Shown here: positions 1-11,151 of the stretch, in pieces
Layout of the letters: each line of letters begins with the position of its first letter
Numbering within the stretch: the stretch's first letter is position 1
Assembly: GCA_014529385.2 (NCBI GenBank)
Contig: CM043945.1
Location: 143,848,741-143,912,740, forward strand
Reading direction: 5' to 3'
DNA from: Adiantum capillus-veneris
Lineage: Eukaryota > Streptophyta > Polypodiopsida > Polypodiales > Pteridaceae
Length of the DNA: 64,000 nucleotides
Notes under the pieces: model-generated
The model's database searches: none
What the model saw: only the letters and a program-made list of their open reading frames with translations
Told to the model about the DNA's origin: nothing
Program-made: the position numbers and the translations under genes

Positions 1-345
1 TGTTTCGCTTAGTGCTTGTTGTTTCCATCTTCATTGCACTAACTAATATTGAAGGAACACAAAGAATTGTATTGTAAAATGTCTCTCTTGATGGGAGAAC
101 CATAATATAAAGTCTTTTGGAGGGGGGACCGGCTCCATGTAAATTCGGTCCTCAACTGTTGTCAATAGCTTAATTTCTCTCTCTTTTGAAGTATTGTTCA
201 TGCTATCTAACTAGGTATCATGCTTTTTGTTGCTCTCTCCACCCAAGCACTCTTGTTATTCTCATTAGAAATCTATCCTAATGAAATTCTCACTATGTTC
301 ATGCTTTTCCGCTACACACAAGTTACTAGGCCATTAAATGTTACA
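1..345 (+). repeat. LTR end fragment, same gypsy family as elements A, C and F
   Basis: This is the inverted form of the LTR seen at 33949-35538 and 41263-42852. It shares the 'cctccaaaa' tract, the 'acaacagttgaggaccgg' region and the terminal 'ggccattaaatgttaca'. The LTR reads on the plus strand and ends in TTACA at 341-345, so the rest of the element lies to the left of the window. It is either the last part of a plus-strand element or a solo LTR; the window does not decide. The next bases are PPR-like sequence, so the insertion was probably into a PPR copy. Confidence 0.85.
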
Positions 346-1429
346 GTACCACATGGCTTCAAGATGAAAGCATAGGCAATTTCATCTTGAGAAATGTCCT
401 CACTTTGCATTTGTGGAAAATACCACAAAGCTTTCCTAAGCACATCCCGCAGTTAGTTGTTCCAAGAGATGACATTCCAGATAGAAATCTCCTCAAGCCC
501 TTTTTTGTGCTTTGAATTTGTTGAAAACATCCTAGATCTTGTTGGGCATGCTACATTTGGCATACACATCAATCAAGGTAGTTCCAAGCATAACGGTTTT
601 TTTTTTGGCATCCCTTAAGTAGCAATGTCATCGTGAAATCTTTTGCCCATCTTAGAATACTCCAAATTTTCACATGCCTTTAAGATGCAAGCATAAATGA
701 TTGCATCTGGAGAGATGGCTTTGCATCATCCAAAAACAGTCCAGAGCTTCCTTACCCCGCCCCTGTTCAGGATATTCCTCAATCAATGCATTCTAAGGCT
801 TACCATTCAGACAAGTTTCTTCTCAAGAACTCTTTGTGATTTCTAAAGTACACCACATTTGGCATACACATAGTGCCAATCACAACATTTGGTTTCAACA
901 TCACCTGACTAACAATATCAACGTGAATTATGCTTCCCATATGGGAATTCTACACAGTTCCACATGCCTTCAAGATGCAAGCATAAGTGATTGCATCTAA
1001 ATAATTTCCTTTTTTTACATTCGTTTAAAATAGCCCATATATTAATGGCATTGTCCTTGTTGAGTAAATCCTACAATCATTGCATTGTGGAAGATAACAT
1101 TTTGGACAGAAAGCTCCTCTTAGCACCTCCAAGTTGCAAGCATAAGTGTTTGAAACTCCCATGCTTTGCCTCTGCTGAAAATATCCAAGATTTTTTAGGC
1201 CTTGTTCTTATTGGGAATATCTCTCAATCGATGCACTCAAAGAGCTGACATTCCAGAAGAGAATCTCTTGGTGCAAGTTTTGTGCTTTCGGAAGTACACC
1301 ACATTTGGCATACATGTCGACCAAGGCAATGCCAAGCACTGTGTTTTGAAACAACCTCTAATGAGCAATATCATCATCAATAGGTTGGCCCATATGAGCA
1401 TCTTTCATAGCATCACATGCTTCAAAGGG
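346..1429 (-). pseudogene. PPR protein pseudogene fragment
   Basis: Read on the minus strand, this stretch gives repeated pentatricopeptide-repeat modules in shifting frames. Examples are 'GIALVDMYAKCGVLPKAQ' near 1290-1340, 'DAITYACILKACG' near 960-1000, 'PDAIIYACILKACENLE' near 655-715, 'MLGTTLIDVYAKCS' near 540-600 and 'DEIAYAFILKPCG' near 350-395. PPR proteins bind organellar RNA and guide its processing or editing. At least four modules are visible. In-frame stops and frame changes run throughout, for example a stop just before the 'RLFQNTVLG' stretch near 1360, so it cannot encode a protein. It has no start and no end: an LTR abuts it on the left and the LTR of element A on the right. 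It could be the remains of a local gene or of a dispersed PPR copy. Confidence 0.78.
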
Positions 1430-3525
1430 TAATGGAATTAGGCTATTAACATTGATTGTAGCGGAATTAAAATAACAATATTGAGAATTTCATTAAGAGA
1501 ATTCCTAATGAAGGTAGAGAGTAAGTGCTTGATTAAAGATAGCAACATAAACATTATACCTAGTTAGCTTGGCATGAACAATACATGAAAAAGATAGAGA
1601 ACGAGAGAAATTGACAGTAGTTGAGGACACGTTTACCTGGAGCCGGTTACCTGGAGCCAGTCCCCCCTCCAAAAGGCTTTTGTACTATCTGTTATTCCAC
1701 AAAGAGGGACTTGGTACAATACATTCTTTGTGTTCCTTGATACCTTGATGCCATGAAGATGGAAATCTTCATGCATCAAGATTGTGACCAAAACAACAAT
1801 TAAACTTACTTGCAATAACATAAACTTGTCCCCGGCCTCAATCTCAAGACCTCAAACACCTGCAAAGGTGAGAAGAGCGGGTAGGAAGTAAGGAAAGTGA
1901 AGAGAAAGAAGATGTAACACATGAGAAATAAATATTATTGTCACATATCATTATTCTTAGAGCATAGCTTAGAATAGTAATGGAGATTAAGAAGATGATG
2001 ATCATGCTTTGAAGGTTGACTCTTGCTTGGATACGCATTCCATATCCAAGAGCATTAGGGAAAATTTGGATTGTCAAAGGGGCCCTATAAGGAGGTTCAA
2101 TTTTGCCCCTCTTGTCCAAAGCCTGGGCAACCCAATGAAGTACATAAACACTTTGTCAAAACCTTATCAACCAGCATATCATTGGAAAGATCTTAGAAAG
2201 TAGGTTCTAGATCCCTAAACTCTGAAAAATTTGGAGTTGATTTGTAGAAGTTATGGCCTTCCCACTGAAGCTGAAATGTGGAGATAGATTCTATTTATAA
2301 GACAAAGTTGTCTAATGGAATCTTCCAAAATATAAGGAATCTGATGGCATGCTATATATCAATGGATAGATATCGATGAGTACATTCTAGATTCAAAAGG
2401 TTCAACAAGTTTTGAATTTATTTGTGAAAGTTTTATCGTGCACCCATCTTGCACAAGAGAGAGAAAGTAAAAGTCCTTATAGGGCCCGTTTGAGAGTCCA
2501 AATTTTCCCTAATGATGTTGGTGTGGGCTCTCCACTTCCCAAGCTTTGAGAAGGAGACGGATTTTTTCTTCACACATCATGAGTGTGTGTGTGTGTGTGT
2601 GGGCTCATGGGCTACAAGAGAGAGAAAGATAAGGGTCAACCTAGCTACTTTACTCTTGCTTGAAGCCTATTGGCTTGAACCTCTGGTGCTGGCCAATGAA
2701 AGGTTTAGGTCATTTCAAGCAAGGGGTGTAGAATTGTGATAAGTGTCCTTATGTCCCCCTTTGAGAGTGAGCTTAATTCATTATTTAATTGAAGCTAAAT
2801 TCTTATTGGCTCTCAACGTCAATGGTCAATAGGAATTAATCTTACATATAATCTGCTCAATTCTCATTGGACCCCTTAGTAGACTGTCCAATAGGAATAA
2901 AATAGGTCCTAGTTATATTGATTTATTAAATGTCCCATACAATAAGGTTTAAGCTTGTTTTTATTAGGCTTAATTTTTATTAGCCCATCACATTGTCCAT
3001 CCATTAGGATTCAGGCTTCATTGGGGGCAGCCTCTCTAGAGTCTTGACATGTGTCCTATATGCTTTATGTGAAAGGGATGACTCTTGGGGAGTCTGTGTG
3101 TGTGTTCTTTCTCATCTTTCTACAAGGAGGGCTGGCTCCATGCAAGTTTGAGTTCCACTTGGCCACTTGAACTTAGTAGGTGACCTTATTTCTCTTCACA
3201 ATCAAAGGTTTAAATAATCGATAATAGGCAATGGTCTAGCCCAATGGTTCTAGCCCTAAGGACTTTTGACACTAACCTTTGGAGTCTTTAATGAAGCTTA
3301 TCCTAAGGTCTTTACAAGCTCAATTAAGTGTAAATTTCTCTTTGGCAGATCTCTCTCCATTTGGACCCTTATTGAGATAAGATTATCTCCCCTCTGGTCC
3401 CTGTTGAGAATAGATCTAGCAACACATATCAATATTCTAGCTCTTTTTTTTTATCTTCTCAAATTAAATTATCAATTTAGTATGAGAAAATCGTTTGAGA
3501 TAGGTAGATATTAGATTTTATGACA
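1430..3525 (-). repeat. Element A, left (3') LTR
   Basis: This matches the F LTR from the inner 'attgattgtagcgg' region through the 'ctcattggacccctt' boxes to the terminal TATGACA at 3519-3525. A purine-rich tract (in minus sense) lies just outside at 3526-3540, as expected for a 3' LTR on the minus strand. The outer end near 1430 is worn. It is about 0.5 kb longer than the F LTR because a 462-bp transposon sits inside it (2053-2514). Confidence 0.85.
2053..2514. mobile_element. MITE-like DNA element with 41-bp terminal inverted repeats, copy 1
   Basis: The left end (2053-2093, starting CATTAGGGAAAATTTGGA) and the right end (2474-2514) are inverted copies of 41 bp with three mismatches. The element is 462 bp and has no coding capacity. 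The flanks join cleanly when it is removed: 'ccaagag' plus 'atgttggtg' gives the same order as the other LTR near 8930 ('ccaagagatgtcggtg'). No obvious target duplication is left. A second copy lies at 9393-10750, about 80% alike in the shared interior. The superfamily is not assigned. Confidence 0.85.
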
Positions 3526-6500
3526 TTACCTCTCTCTTGAAATCATAGTCGTCTTTGAGTACTATGAGGTAGAGAAGGTAAAGCCTAATCATTAGTCCAT
3601 GGTTTCCTAGCGGGTAACGGATCCCTTTCTACCTTACGAGACCATTTGAGAATGGATGATTAATCCATTTGGTGCTTGAGAGACTCAGTTGCCACAAACA
3701 TGTATGCTCTTTTAGTCCATATGATACTTCCAAAGTAGAGTGACAAATTCTACTTGGTGTTTGGGAGACGTTGTCGCCACAAACATGAATGCTCTTTTAG
3801 TCCATATGATACTTCCAAAGTAGAGTGACAAATTCTACTTGGTGTTTGGGAGACGTTGTCGCCACAAACATGATCAAAAGCATGCATACTTCTTAAATTT
3901 GTGCACAATAAAAGAAAAAGAGAGATTATTATTAAGACAAAGACATTGTTCATTCAAAATGTATTTACATTTGCCTACTCTGGTATAGCATTGTATGCAT
4001 TGAAAAGGTTTATATTATCATGACCTTGTATCCATCTAGCAAATTAGTCAAAAGGATAATTCTTGAATTTAATAAGATATCATCGGATAATCTTACCATG
4101 TCTTAGAACCTTGTCTTCATGTCAAAGGATGTATTTGGGTTGAAGCACCTCTTCTTGATCCTTGATGTGTGAAGGGTCTTCATTTATTGATTTTGTTGGT
4201 GTCTCTCCTTTGTAAGGCTTGAGTAGACTCACATGAGAAGCATTGTGTATGAGCCAATGATTGGGAGACTTTAATTGATAATCCATCTCTTTGATTGGAT
4301 TCAAAATTTGGAAAGGACCTTAGTATCTTTTTGCTAACTTAGCATAATACTTTTGGTGGCCCATATGATTCTTGCCCTGGTTTGCCTTAAACGATCTTTG
4401 GAAAATTTTAGCAAGACCCAATTATTTTCCTTAAAAGTTAAGGCTCTTCTCTATTTGCTAGCAACAACCTTTTGCCTTTGGTCTCGCCTTTGGTGTGATA
4501 TGGATATAGCCTCTTTAATCTTTGGAAAAGATTCTTGAAGATCTCAGCTATACTCATCAGCGGGAGAAGATCTTATCATGTACCTTGAGTAGCAAGGGAT
4601 TTTTAGATCCTCCCTCTAAAGAAGAATCGTAAGGTTAGCTATCTCACTTTGTCCATATGTTTGTGGGTGACAGGCTGAAGAGAAATTTAGCCTTGTACCT
4701 AGGTTCTCAAAGAGAACCTTCCACAAACTATTCGTCATTCTAGGATCTCTATCCGACACTATAAATGTTGGCAAGCCATGGTATTTGAAAATCTAAGATG
4801 TGAAGAGGGTTGCCATTTGGTGTGCTTTAATAGTCTTTTTGAGATGTATAAAATGTGCTTGTTTTTTAAACCTGTTGATTGTATGCCGGAAGCAACCAAG
4901 ATTGCTCTTGGCCATTGTGATAGTGCATCAGCCACTTGATTGTGCTTGCCAACAATGTGAGCAGTATGAAAATTAAATTGCAAAAGAAAAGTTGCCCACC
5001 TCATTTATTTGTCACGACGAGCTTGGTTTGTGTCATGAAAATCTTGAGGCTTTCGTGATCCGTGCGTAGGATGAATGGAGTCCCCAAAAGATAGTGCTTT
5101 CATGAGTCTAGGCATATAGAGCAGTTAGTAGCTCCTTTTAATACATACCTATATACTCTCATCAAATAATTGAGTCTTCAATTCTCATATGCTATGGAAT
5201 GCCCTTCTTGAAGAAAAATTTCTCCAAGGCAATCGCCACAAGCATCACATTGGACCTCAAATGGATTTGAGAGATCTGGCAATGTAAGCATAGGTTGAGA
5301 GATAAGTTTCTCTTTGAGCTTGTCAAATGCATCTTGCTCTTTTGCGGTCCATGTATACCTGACGTTCTTTTTTGTTAAGTCATGTAATGATCCTATTATT
5401 ATCGAGAATGTTTCTATGAAGCATCTATGGTATGCACACAAACCAATAAAGCTTTGTAGTTTGTGTAGATTCCTTAGATTATGCCATCCTTTTATTGCCT
5501 TTAGCCTGTGGGATCCATTTGGATGCCATCTTGAGAGATAATGTGACCTAAGAATTGAATCTCTTGTAAGGAAAATTCACTTTTCTTTTGAGTAATGAAA
5601 AGTTTATTCTCTCTTAGAACTTGAAAGATTACCTAGAGATGTTGCCTATGCTCCTCAAGAGAATTGGAGTAGATCATGATATCATCAAAGAATAATCCAG
5701 TAAACTTGTCGTGGGGTCTAAATATTTTCTCCATTAAGCGGCTGAATGTGGCCGGAGCATTTATCAAGCCAAAAGACATGACAAGATATACATAAAGACC
5801 AAATTTCATATGAAAAGAGGTCTTTACAATATCTTCATTGACTACCCTTATTTGATGCTAGCCACTTTTAAGGTCAAACTTACTGAAATATATAGACCCT
5901 TGTAATGTATCAAATATATCTTCTACCCAAGGCACGGGAAATCTATTTTTTTAGAGTGATTCAATTTTGTGCTCTATAGTCGACACACGTACGATATGTT
6001 CCACCTTTATTTTGGACTAAAATGATTGGTGAACAAAATGGTGAAGATCTAGGCCTCACCATGCCCTTTTCTACTAGTTCATGAAATTACATCATAATCT
6101 CCTCTTGTTGAGCTTGTGAAACGCAATAAGGAGGCTTATTAGGCAGTGAGCTCCCTGGTAGAAGCTCTATTGCATGATCATCATCCCCTTGTTTTGGAGG
6201 TAACTCTCTAGGGCTCATTACTAAAAACATCTTCAAATTTACTTAGGAAATTAGACAACTCAAATTACTCTTGATTTCTACAACTGCTATCCTGTAAAAC
6301 ATTAGGATCATTAGAGATTCCTTAACAAAAATCGTGTACGTGGAAATTGAGCTTTTCATTGACTTATCAAAAGCAAGAGTATTTATAAGGGGTGTGGTGT
6401 TACACAACTCATTAGCATCTATGTACATATTCTTTTCCTTGTACTTGAAATATATTCTCCTTTTAGGGAGCTTCATATTGGCATCCATGCAATTGAGCCA

Positions 6501-8215
6501 TGGTGTACCTAAGATAACATCTTCATGTTGGAGAGGGGAAGATTAAAAAGTCCTCTTTGTCAACATAGCTTTGGACATGAAGCCTCAATTTCCAAATCAA
6601 GGGAGTAATGGAGGTTTTTTGTCCCTTGAAAGCCCCATCGGCCATCACAGTGTCTCCCATCTCAAAAGCTTGTATGCCTATTTTAGTGGCCAACTCAGTT
6701 GATATAAGTTGTGAGTTGAGCCGTAGTAAAAAAGGATAAAAGCATCATGTTCTTTGACCTTTCCCCAAGCATAATTGAGGGGAGATCCTTTGCAATGAGC
6801 ATCCCCTTTTGGAGTTTCAATCATGTAAGCTCTCGATGGCTCATTTTGTGCATTTCTTTGGGGGCACATGTGATATCGACATCCTTGCTCCCCGCACTAA
6901 AATCACTTTTTGTCTTTGCAAAAACACTCAAGCTCTTCAGGGGAGAGTCTATTCTTACCTTTGTAGAATCCTTCCTATTTAGATTTTTTGTTGTTGTTGC
7001 TAGAGTTACCTTTAGAAGAATTTCGACCATTTTTCTTCTCTCTAGGCTCATGTCAATCTTTAGTTTCCATGGGCTTAGAATTCCTCCTAGCCCCTTGTTG
7101 GAAATTAATTCGTGAAGCAACCATAGTATAATGTATGACCACCAAAATTATCATAGGCCTTTTAGAGTTGACATATTTGGTCATATCTTCAGATAGCCTG
7201 TCACAAAACTATTGTTTTTTTTCTCCAAAGTCTATCTTTTTGTAGACAATGGCTTTTAGATGCAAATCATAAAAAATGTCTACATACTTGACGCATAGGG
7301 AGACAGCTTCAAACTTTTCCATTTAATAAGAACTTTTTCTTCAGCATTACTTGCAAGAGACTGCTTCATTATGGAATCTGTAAGGGGTTTCCACATCCTT
7401 GGATATTTGCCATTAGCTTCTAGACTACCCCACCATTGTTTGGCAGATTTTTGAAAGTGCATAGCTACATGTCATAGCTTAGAGGACTCCGTGAAGCCCT
7501 CATCTCCAAAGAATGCATCAAATTGCTGATAAAGGCCAAGACTTTGTGTGTAGCACCAAAGGTGTCATTATAGGTGAGAAAAGAGATATTCTTTCCTCCC
7601 TCTCTGAACTTTTTGAGTTTGCTGGACCTTTTCCAAGCGGTATAAGACTTTTGATGCCCTCTCCTTTTATGCTCTTTAGAGGATAGGCCGTTGCTTTCAT
7701 TGGAAGAAGAGGAAGGTGATGAGGATGAAGAAGAGGGTGACCTCTTTTTCTCCGAGGAATATAGTGATGAAGATGGAGAAGTGGGTGACCTCTTTATCTC
7801 CTTTATCTTCCTTTGATTCCTCTCTTCCCTCTTGGGATTACGACAAGAGGGCTATGCGGTGATCTTTTCCTCTTAGAAGGAGTTGGAGATTTTTGTGACC
7901 AACGTAATCGTGATCCACATATTTTGAAGGGTTTGTAGACTCACTTCTTTCTCTTTCATAGGCTCTCATCGGAGAGAGCCTTCTTTTGGGAGTCTCACCA
8001 GAGGCTTCCTAAGTACTCTCTCTTCTTGGGGAGTTTGTAGACTCCCATGTGTGCAAAGTTGTTGGACAACTTCACCTTGTAAAATGAGGTTGCCAATGGA
8101 TTTCTGTAGCCTAGTGACAAGATAGTTCACATCCATAGGGGCATCATTAGTAGCAACTTCATGCGCAAAATCAAAGTCATCAATATTCCTTCTACTCTCA
8201 TTATTGTGAGCCATG
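3526..8215 (-). mobile_element. Element A interior: decayed gag-pol
   Basis: Minus-strand peptides match the polyprotein of F in order. The Gag start ('NIDDFDFAHEVATNDAPM') lies near 8150, the Gag body near 7280-7700, and a worn nucleocapsid region near 6850-7120. A protease region follows near 6680, RT pieces between about 5450 and 6200, RNase H near 4950-5450, and the integrase tail with 'NHWLIHNASHVSLLKPYKG' near 4200-4300. There is no long open frame. Many breaks are present, so this is a fossil. It is the same family as F and C and far older than F. Confidence 0.85.
3691..3860. repeat. 85-bp tandem duplication
   Basis: Two nearly identical 85-bp units (3691-3775 and 3776-3860) each start 'gccacaaacatg' and run through 'gtagagtgacaaattctac'. 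A third partial unit starts at 3861. The matching part of F (about 35700-35800) has the unit once, so the duplication arose in this copy, in the untranslated stretch beside the 3' LTR. Confidence 0.8.
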
Positions 8216-9405
8216 CTAATAAAATTTAGGTGTATGATAACTTATTATTTGGTAACTTAAAAATCTCTTTTAATAGGCTTAAGGACCTCTCCTCTTAAGC
8301 AAGAAAAGAGAAACCAATAGCTTTAATACCAATGTTACAAAATAAAGCTAATAACATCAATTGTAGCAGAATTAAAATGACAGCAGTGAGCATTTCAATA
8401 ATAGAAGGTAGAAAGGAAGTGCTTGATTAAAGAAGCAATATAAACATTACACCTAGTTAGCTTGTCATGAACAATACTTGTAAAGGAGAGAGAATTAGAT
8501 AAATTGATAACAATTTAGGACCGGATCTACTTGGAGCTGGTCCCCCTCGAAAAGGCTTTTGTATTATATTTTCTCCCACAAAGAGAGACTTGGTACAATA
8601 TATTCTTTGTGTTCCTTGAGACCTTGTTGATTCCATGAAGATGGGAAGCTTCATGCATCATGATTTTGGCCAAACAACAATTAAACTTACTTCTTGCAAT
8701 AATATAAACTTGTCCCTGGCCTCAATCCCAAGACCTCAAACAAGTTCAAAGAGCTGGAAAGGAGTGATGAAAATAAAGATGAAGAAGATGTAACATACGA
8801 GAAAGAAGTATGCTCCTCACATATCATTACTTTTAGAGCATATCTTAGCATAGTAATGGAGAAATTTGAGAAGATGATTAGCATGCTTTGAAGCTTGACT
8901 CTTGCTTGGCTTTGCACTCCATAGCCAAGAGATGTCGGTGTAGGATCGCAACTTCCCAAGCTTGAAGAAGGAGATGGATTTTTTCATCACACACCATGAG
9001 AGTGTGTATGTGTGGGCTCCTGGGCTACAAGAGAGAGCAAGAGAGGGGTCCACCTAGCCACTTTACTCTTGCTTGAAGCCTATTGGCTCTAGCTTGGTGC
9101 TAGCCAATGAGAGGTTTAGGTCATATCAAGAAAGGGGTGTAGCATTGTGAGAAGTGTACTTCTTCCCCCGTTTGAGAGTGACCTTGATTCATTATTTTTT
9201 TGAAGCTAAATTCTTATTGGCTCTCAAGGTCAACAGGCCGATAGGAATTAAGCTTACATATGGTAATATGCTCAATTCTCATTGGACCCCTTGGTAGACT
9301 ATCCAATAGAAATAAAATAGGCCCTAATTCTTATTGATTCACTTAATGGCCCATCCGCAAGGTTTAGGCTTGTTTTTTAAAATCTTAATTCTCATTAGGA
9401 AAAAT

Positions 9406-10318
9406 AGATTTCGGAGGTCTTTTGGAGGGCGTTCTAGAAGAGAGAGGAAAAAGGGCTCCTCCAATGAAAGAAGAGCTTACGTTATGTAGAAAAATAGATT
9501 AATATTGAGAAAAATATAAAAAATGTGTCAATGGTCCTTGAAAGTGGACGCCTTTTCATTCAATGTGAATGTCTTTTTCATGAGGTAGACGAGGCTCATT
9601 TAATATGGATTTCATCATCATTGAAATTTAAAAAAATCACAAATTGTCAATTGGTGTTGGAATTTGAAGCTTTTGACACTGCCAATGTGTCCGGAACATC
9701 CAAAAACCTAAAAAATACATATCTACTTGCCTCAATCTAACACACGGAGAGCGAGAAATCGCCAGAAAACCTCTAAAAAGGGGATTTTGGATCATGGCCC
9801 GTCGCGGACCGTCTGGAGAATTCTAGATGACCCTCTGTGCGCCATGATCCACTTTTTTAATTTTTTGCCTCACGTCCTGCAGAGAGCCATTTGGGATTTT
9901 CCAGATGGCCCCCTGGGCGCCGTGAGGCAAAATCTCCTTTTTAGGGGTATTTTGACAATTTCTCTCTCTTTGGCTGTCAGATTGAGGCAAGTAAATAGAC
10001 GTTTTTTAAGTTTTTGGTCATTTTGGACGCATTGGCAATATCAAAAACTTTAAATTCTAACACCAACTGATAATTTTGTGATTTTTTTAATTTCAATGAT
10101 GACGAAAGCTATATTGAATGAGCGTCGTATACTTCATGAAAACAACACACGCATTGAATGAAAAAGTGACCGTTTTGAAGGATTTTTGACAAGTTAGGTT
10201 CACTTTTTAGAGTGTTCAATTGTCCTTTTGGACATACGCAACAAGTGCAAGTATAGAACATTTTCTAGAGAGAGAAATAGAATTTCTTAGAAGGTCCTCC
10301 AAATGACCTCCGAAATCT
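9406..10318. mobile_element. 913-bp foldback element: near full-length inverted repeat
   Basis: The two halves are inverted copies of each other, with the centre near 9858-9862. The left outer end 'agatttcggaggtc' pairs with 'gacctccgaaatct' at the right. Inner checkpoints also pair: 'cttttcattcaatg' (about 9550) with 'cattgaatgaaaaag' (about 10155); 'catcatcattgaaatt' (about 9615) with 'aatttcaatgatgacg' (about 10090); and 'acttgcctcaatct' (about 9728) with 'agattgaggcaagt' (about 9980). Arm identity is roughly 80% by eye. No plausible protein is encoded; frames inside it are side effects of the repeat. A transcript from either strand would fold into a hairpin of about 450 bp. It sits inside the left end of a MITE-like element. 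Confidence 0.85.
9789..9928. repeat. Pair of related 62-nt palindromes at the foldback centre
   Basis: Two stem-loops of equal length flank the symmetry centre. The first runs 9789-9850 (GGATCATGGC ... GCCATGATCC) and the second 9867-9928 (GCCTCACG ... CGTGAGGC). Each is palindromic by itself, and their inner parts resemble each other ('ttctagatgaccctctg' against 'ttccagatggccccctg'). The spacer is a short T-rich run. DNA or RNA here could form two small hairpins or one long one. Confidence 0.75.
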
Positions 10319-11038
10319 CCTAATGCCTATAAGGATGTTTGACTTCGTCTCTCTTGTGCAAAGTGGGCAACTTGGTGAAGTCTTTGAAACCCCATCAACC
10401 AACATATCGTTGAAAAGATCTTAGAAAATAGGTTCTAAATCCCAAAACTTTGATAAATTTGGAGTTGATTTGTATAAGTTATGGCCTCCCCATTAAAGCT
10501 AAAATGTGGGGAGAGATTCCATTTATAAGATGGAGTTTTCAAATCAAACAATAGAATCTTCTAGAATATAAGATATATAATAGCATGCTATATATCAATG
10601 GATAGATCTTGATGAGTACATTCTTATTCCAAAAGGTCCGACAAGTTTGGGTTTCATTCGTAAAAATTTTACTGTGCGCCCTTTCTGGACAAGAGAGAGA
10701 AAGTCAAAGTCCTTATAGGGCCCCTTTGAGAGTCCAAATTTTTCCTAATGCATTGGTCCATCATATTGGACATCCAATAGGATTCAGGCTTCATTGGGGG
10801 TAACTTGTCGAGGGGCTGAACATATGTCCTATATGCTTTATGTGAAAGGGATGATTCTTGGTGAGTGTGTGTGCATTCCCTCTCACCTCCCTACAAGGAG
10901 GGCTTGCCCCATGCAAGTGGGAGCTCCACTTGGCCACTTGCACCCACTTAACTGTAAGGTCCTCCTCTTAGCCCTTACTCCTAACAACATGAATTTTCAA
11001 CGATCGAGTAAATTGGGGCTATAGTCAAGCACCCTAGC

Positions 11039-11151
11039 TACCCACGATACACTTTTGGTTTTCACCATGGTAATGTGGATATAACCAATGCAAATCTACC
11101 CACGAGACACTTTTTATTTTCACCATGGGAACGTGGATATAACCAATGCAC
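11039..11151. repeat. Tandem duplication of about 57 bp
   Basis: Two direct copies both begin 'ctacccacga' and end 'ggatataaccaatgca'. They run about 11039-11096 and 11097-11151 and differ at several positions. They lie in the stretch between the LTR of A and the Gag of B (10946-11500), in which no coding sequence is recognised. Confidence 0.8.

Larger units (their letters stand above)
9393..10750. mobile_element. MITE-like DNA element, copy 2, carrying a nested foldback
   Basis: The right end (10710-10750) is the same 41-bp inverted repeat as in copy 1, ending TTTTTCCTAATG. The left end keeps the outer 'cattaggaaaaat' (9393-9405). The interior from about 10326 to 10709 is about 80% like copy 1, for example 'aatttggagttgatttgta' in both. 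The left arm is interrupted just after its first 13 bases by a 913-bp inverted-repeat element. Removing the whole block joins 'cttaattct' to 'cattggtccat', which restores the LTR sequence, again with no clear target duplication. Confidence 0.8.
1430..10945 (-). mobile_element. Element A: old Ty3/gypsy chromovirus-type element
   Basis: Two related LTRs (about 1430-3525 and 8333 to about 10945) flank a 4.8-kb interior. On the minus strand that interior carries Gag, protease, RT, RNase H and C-terminal pieces closely similar to the whole copy F at 33949-42852. The primer-binding region next to 8333 is a worn form of the initiator-Met site seen in F. The LTRs differ from each other at many positions, far more than those of D, E, F or H, so this is the oldest paired-LTR element in the window. 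The coding region is broken in many places. The right LTR stops short of its normal end near 10945. Both LTRs were later hit by small DNA elements. Confidence 0.88.
8333..10945 (-). repeat. Element A, right (5') LTR, end worn
   Basis: It starts with TGTTACA at 8333 next to 'taatacca', a worn primer site. It runs parallel to the left LTR, including 'ggagctggtccccctcg', the CCAAT-like 'ttctcattggacccctt' box near 9270-9290, and 'acaaggagggcttgcc' near 10890. Homology to the left LTR is lost near 10945, before the expected terminal GACA. About 1.36 kb of its length is inserted DNA (9393-10750). Confidence 0.8.

Noticed and set aside
9525-10053. Overlapping open frames of 71 and 108 codons inside the foldback
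   Set aside because: They follow from the inverted repeat, have no protein similarity and differ between the two arms.
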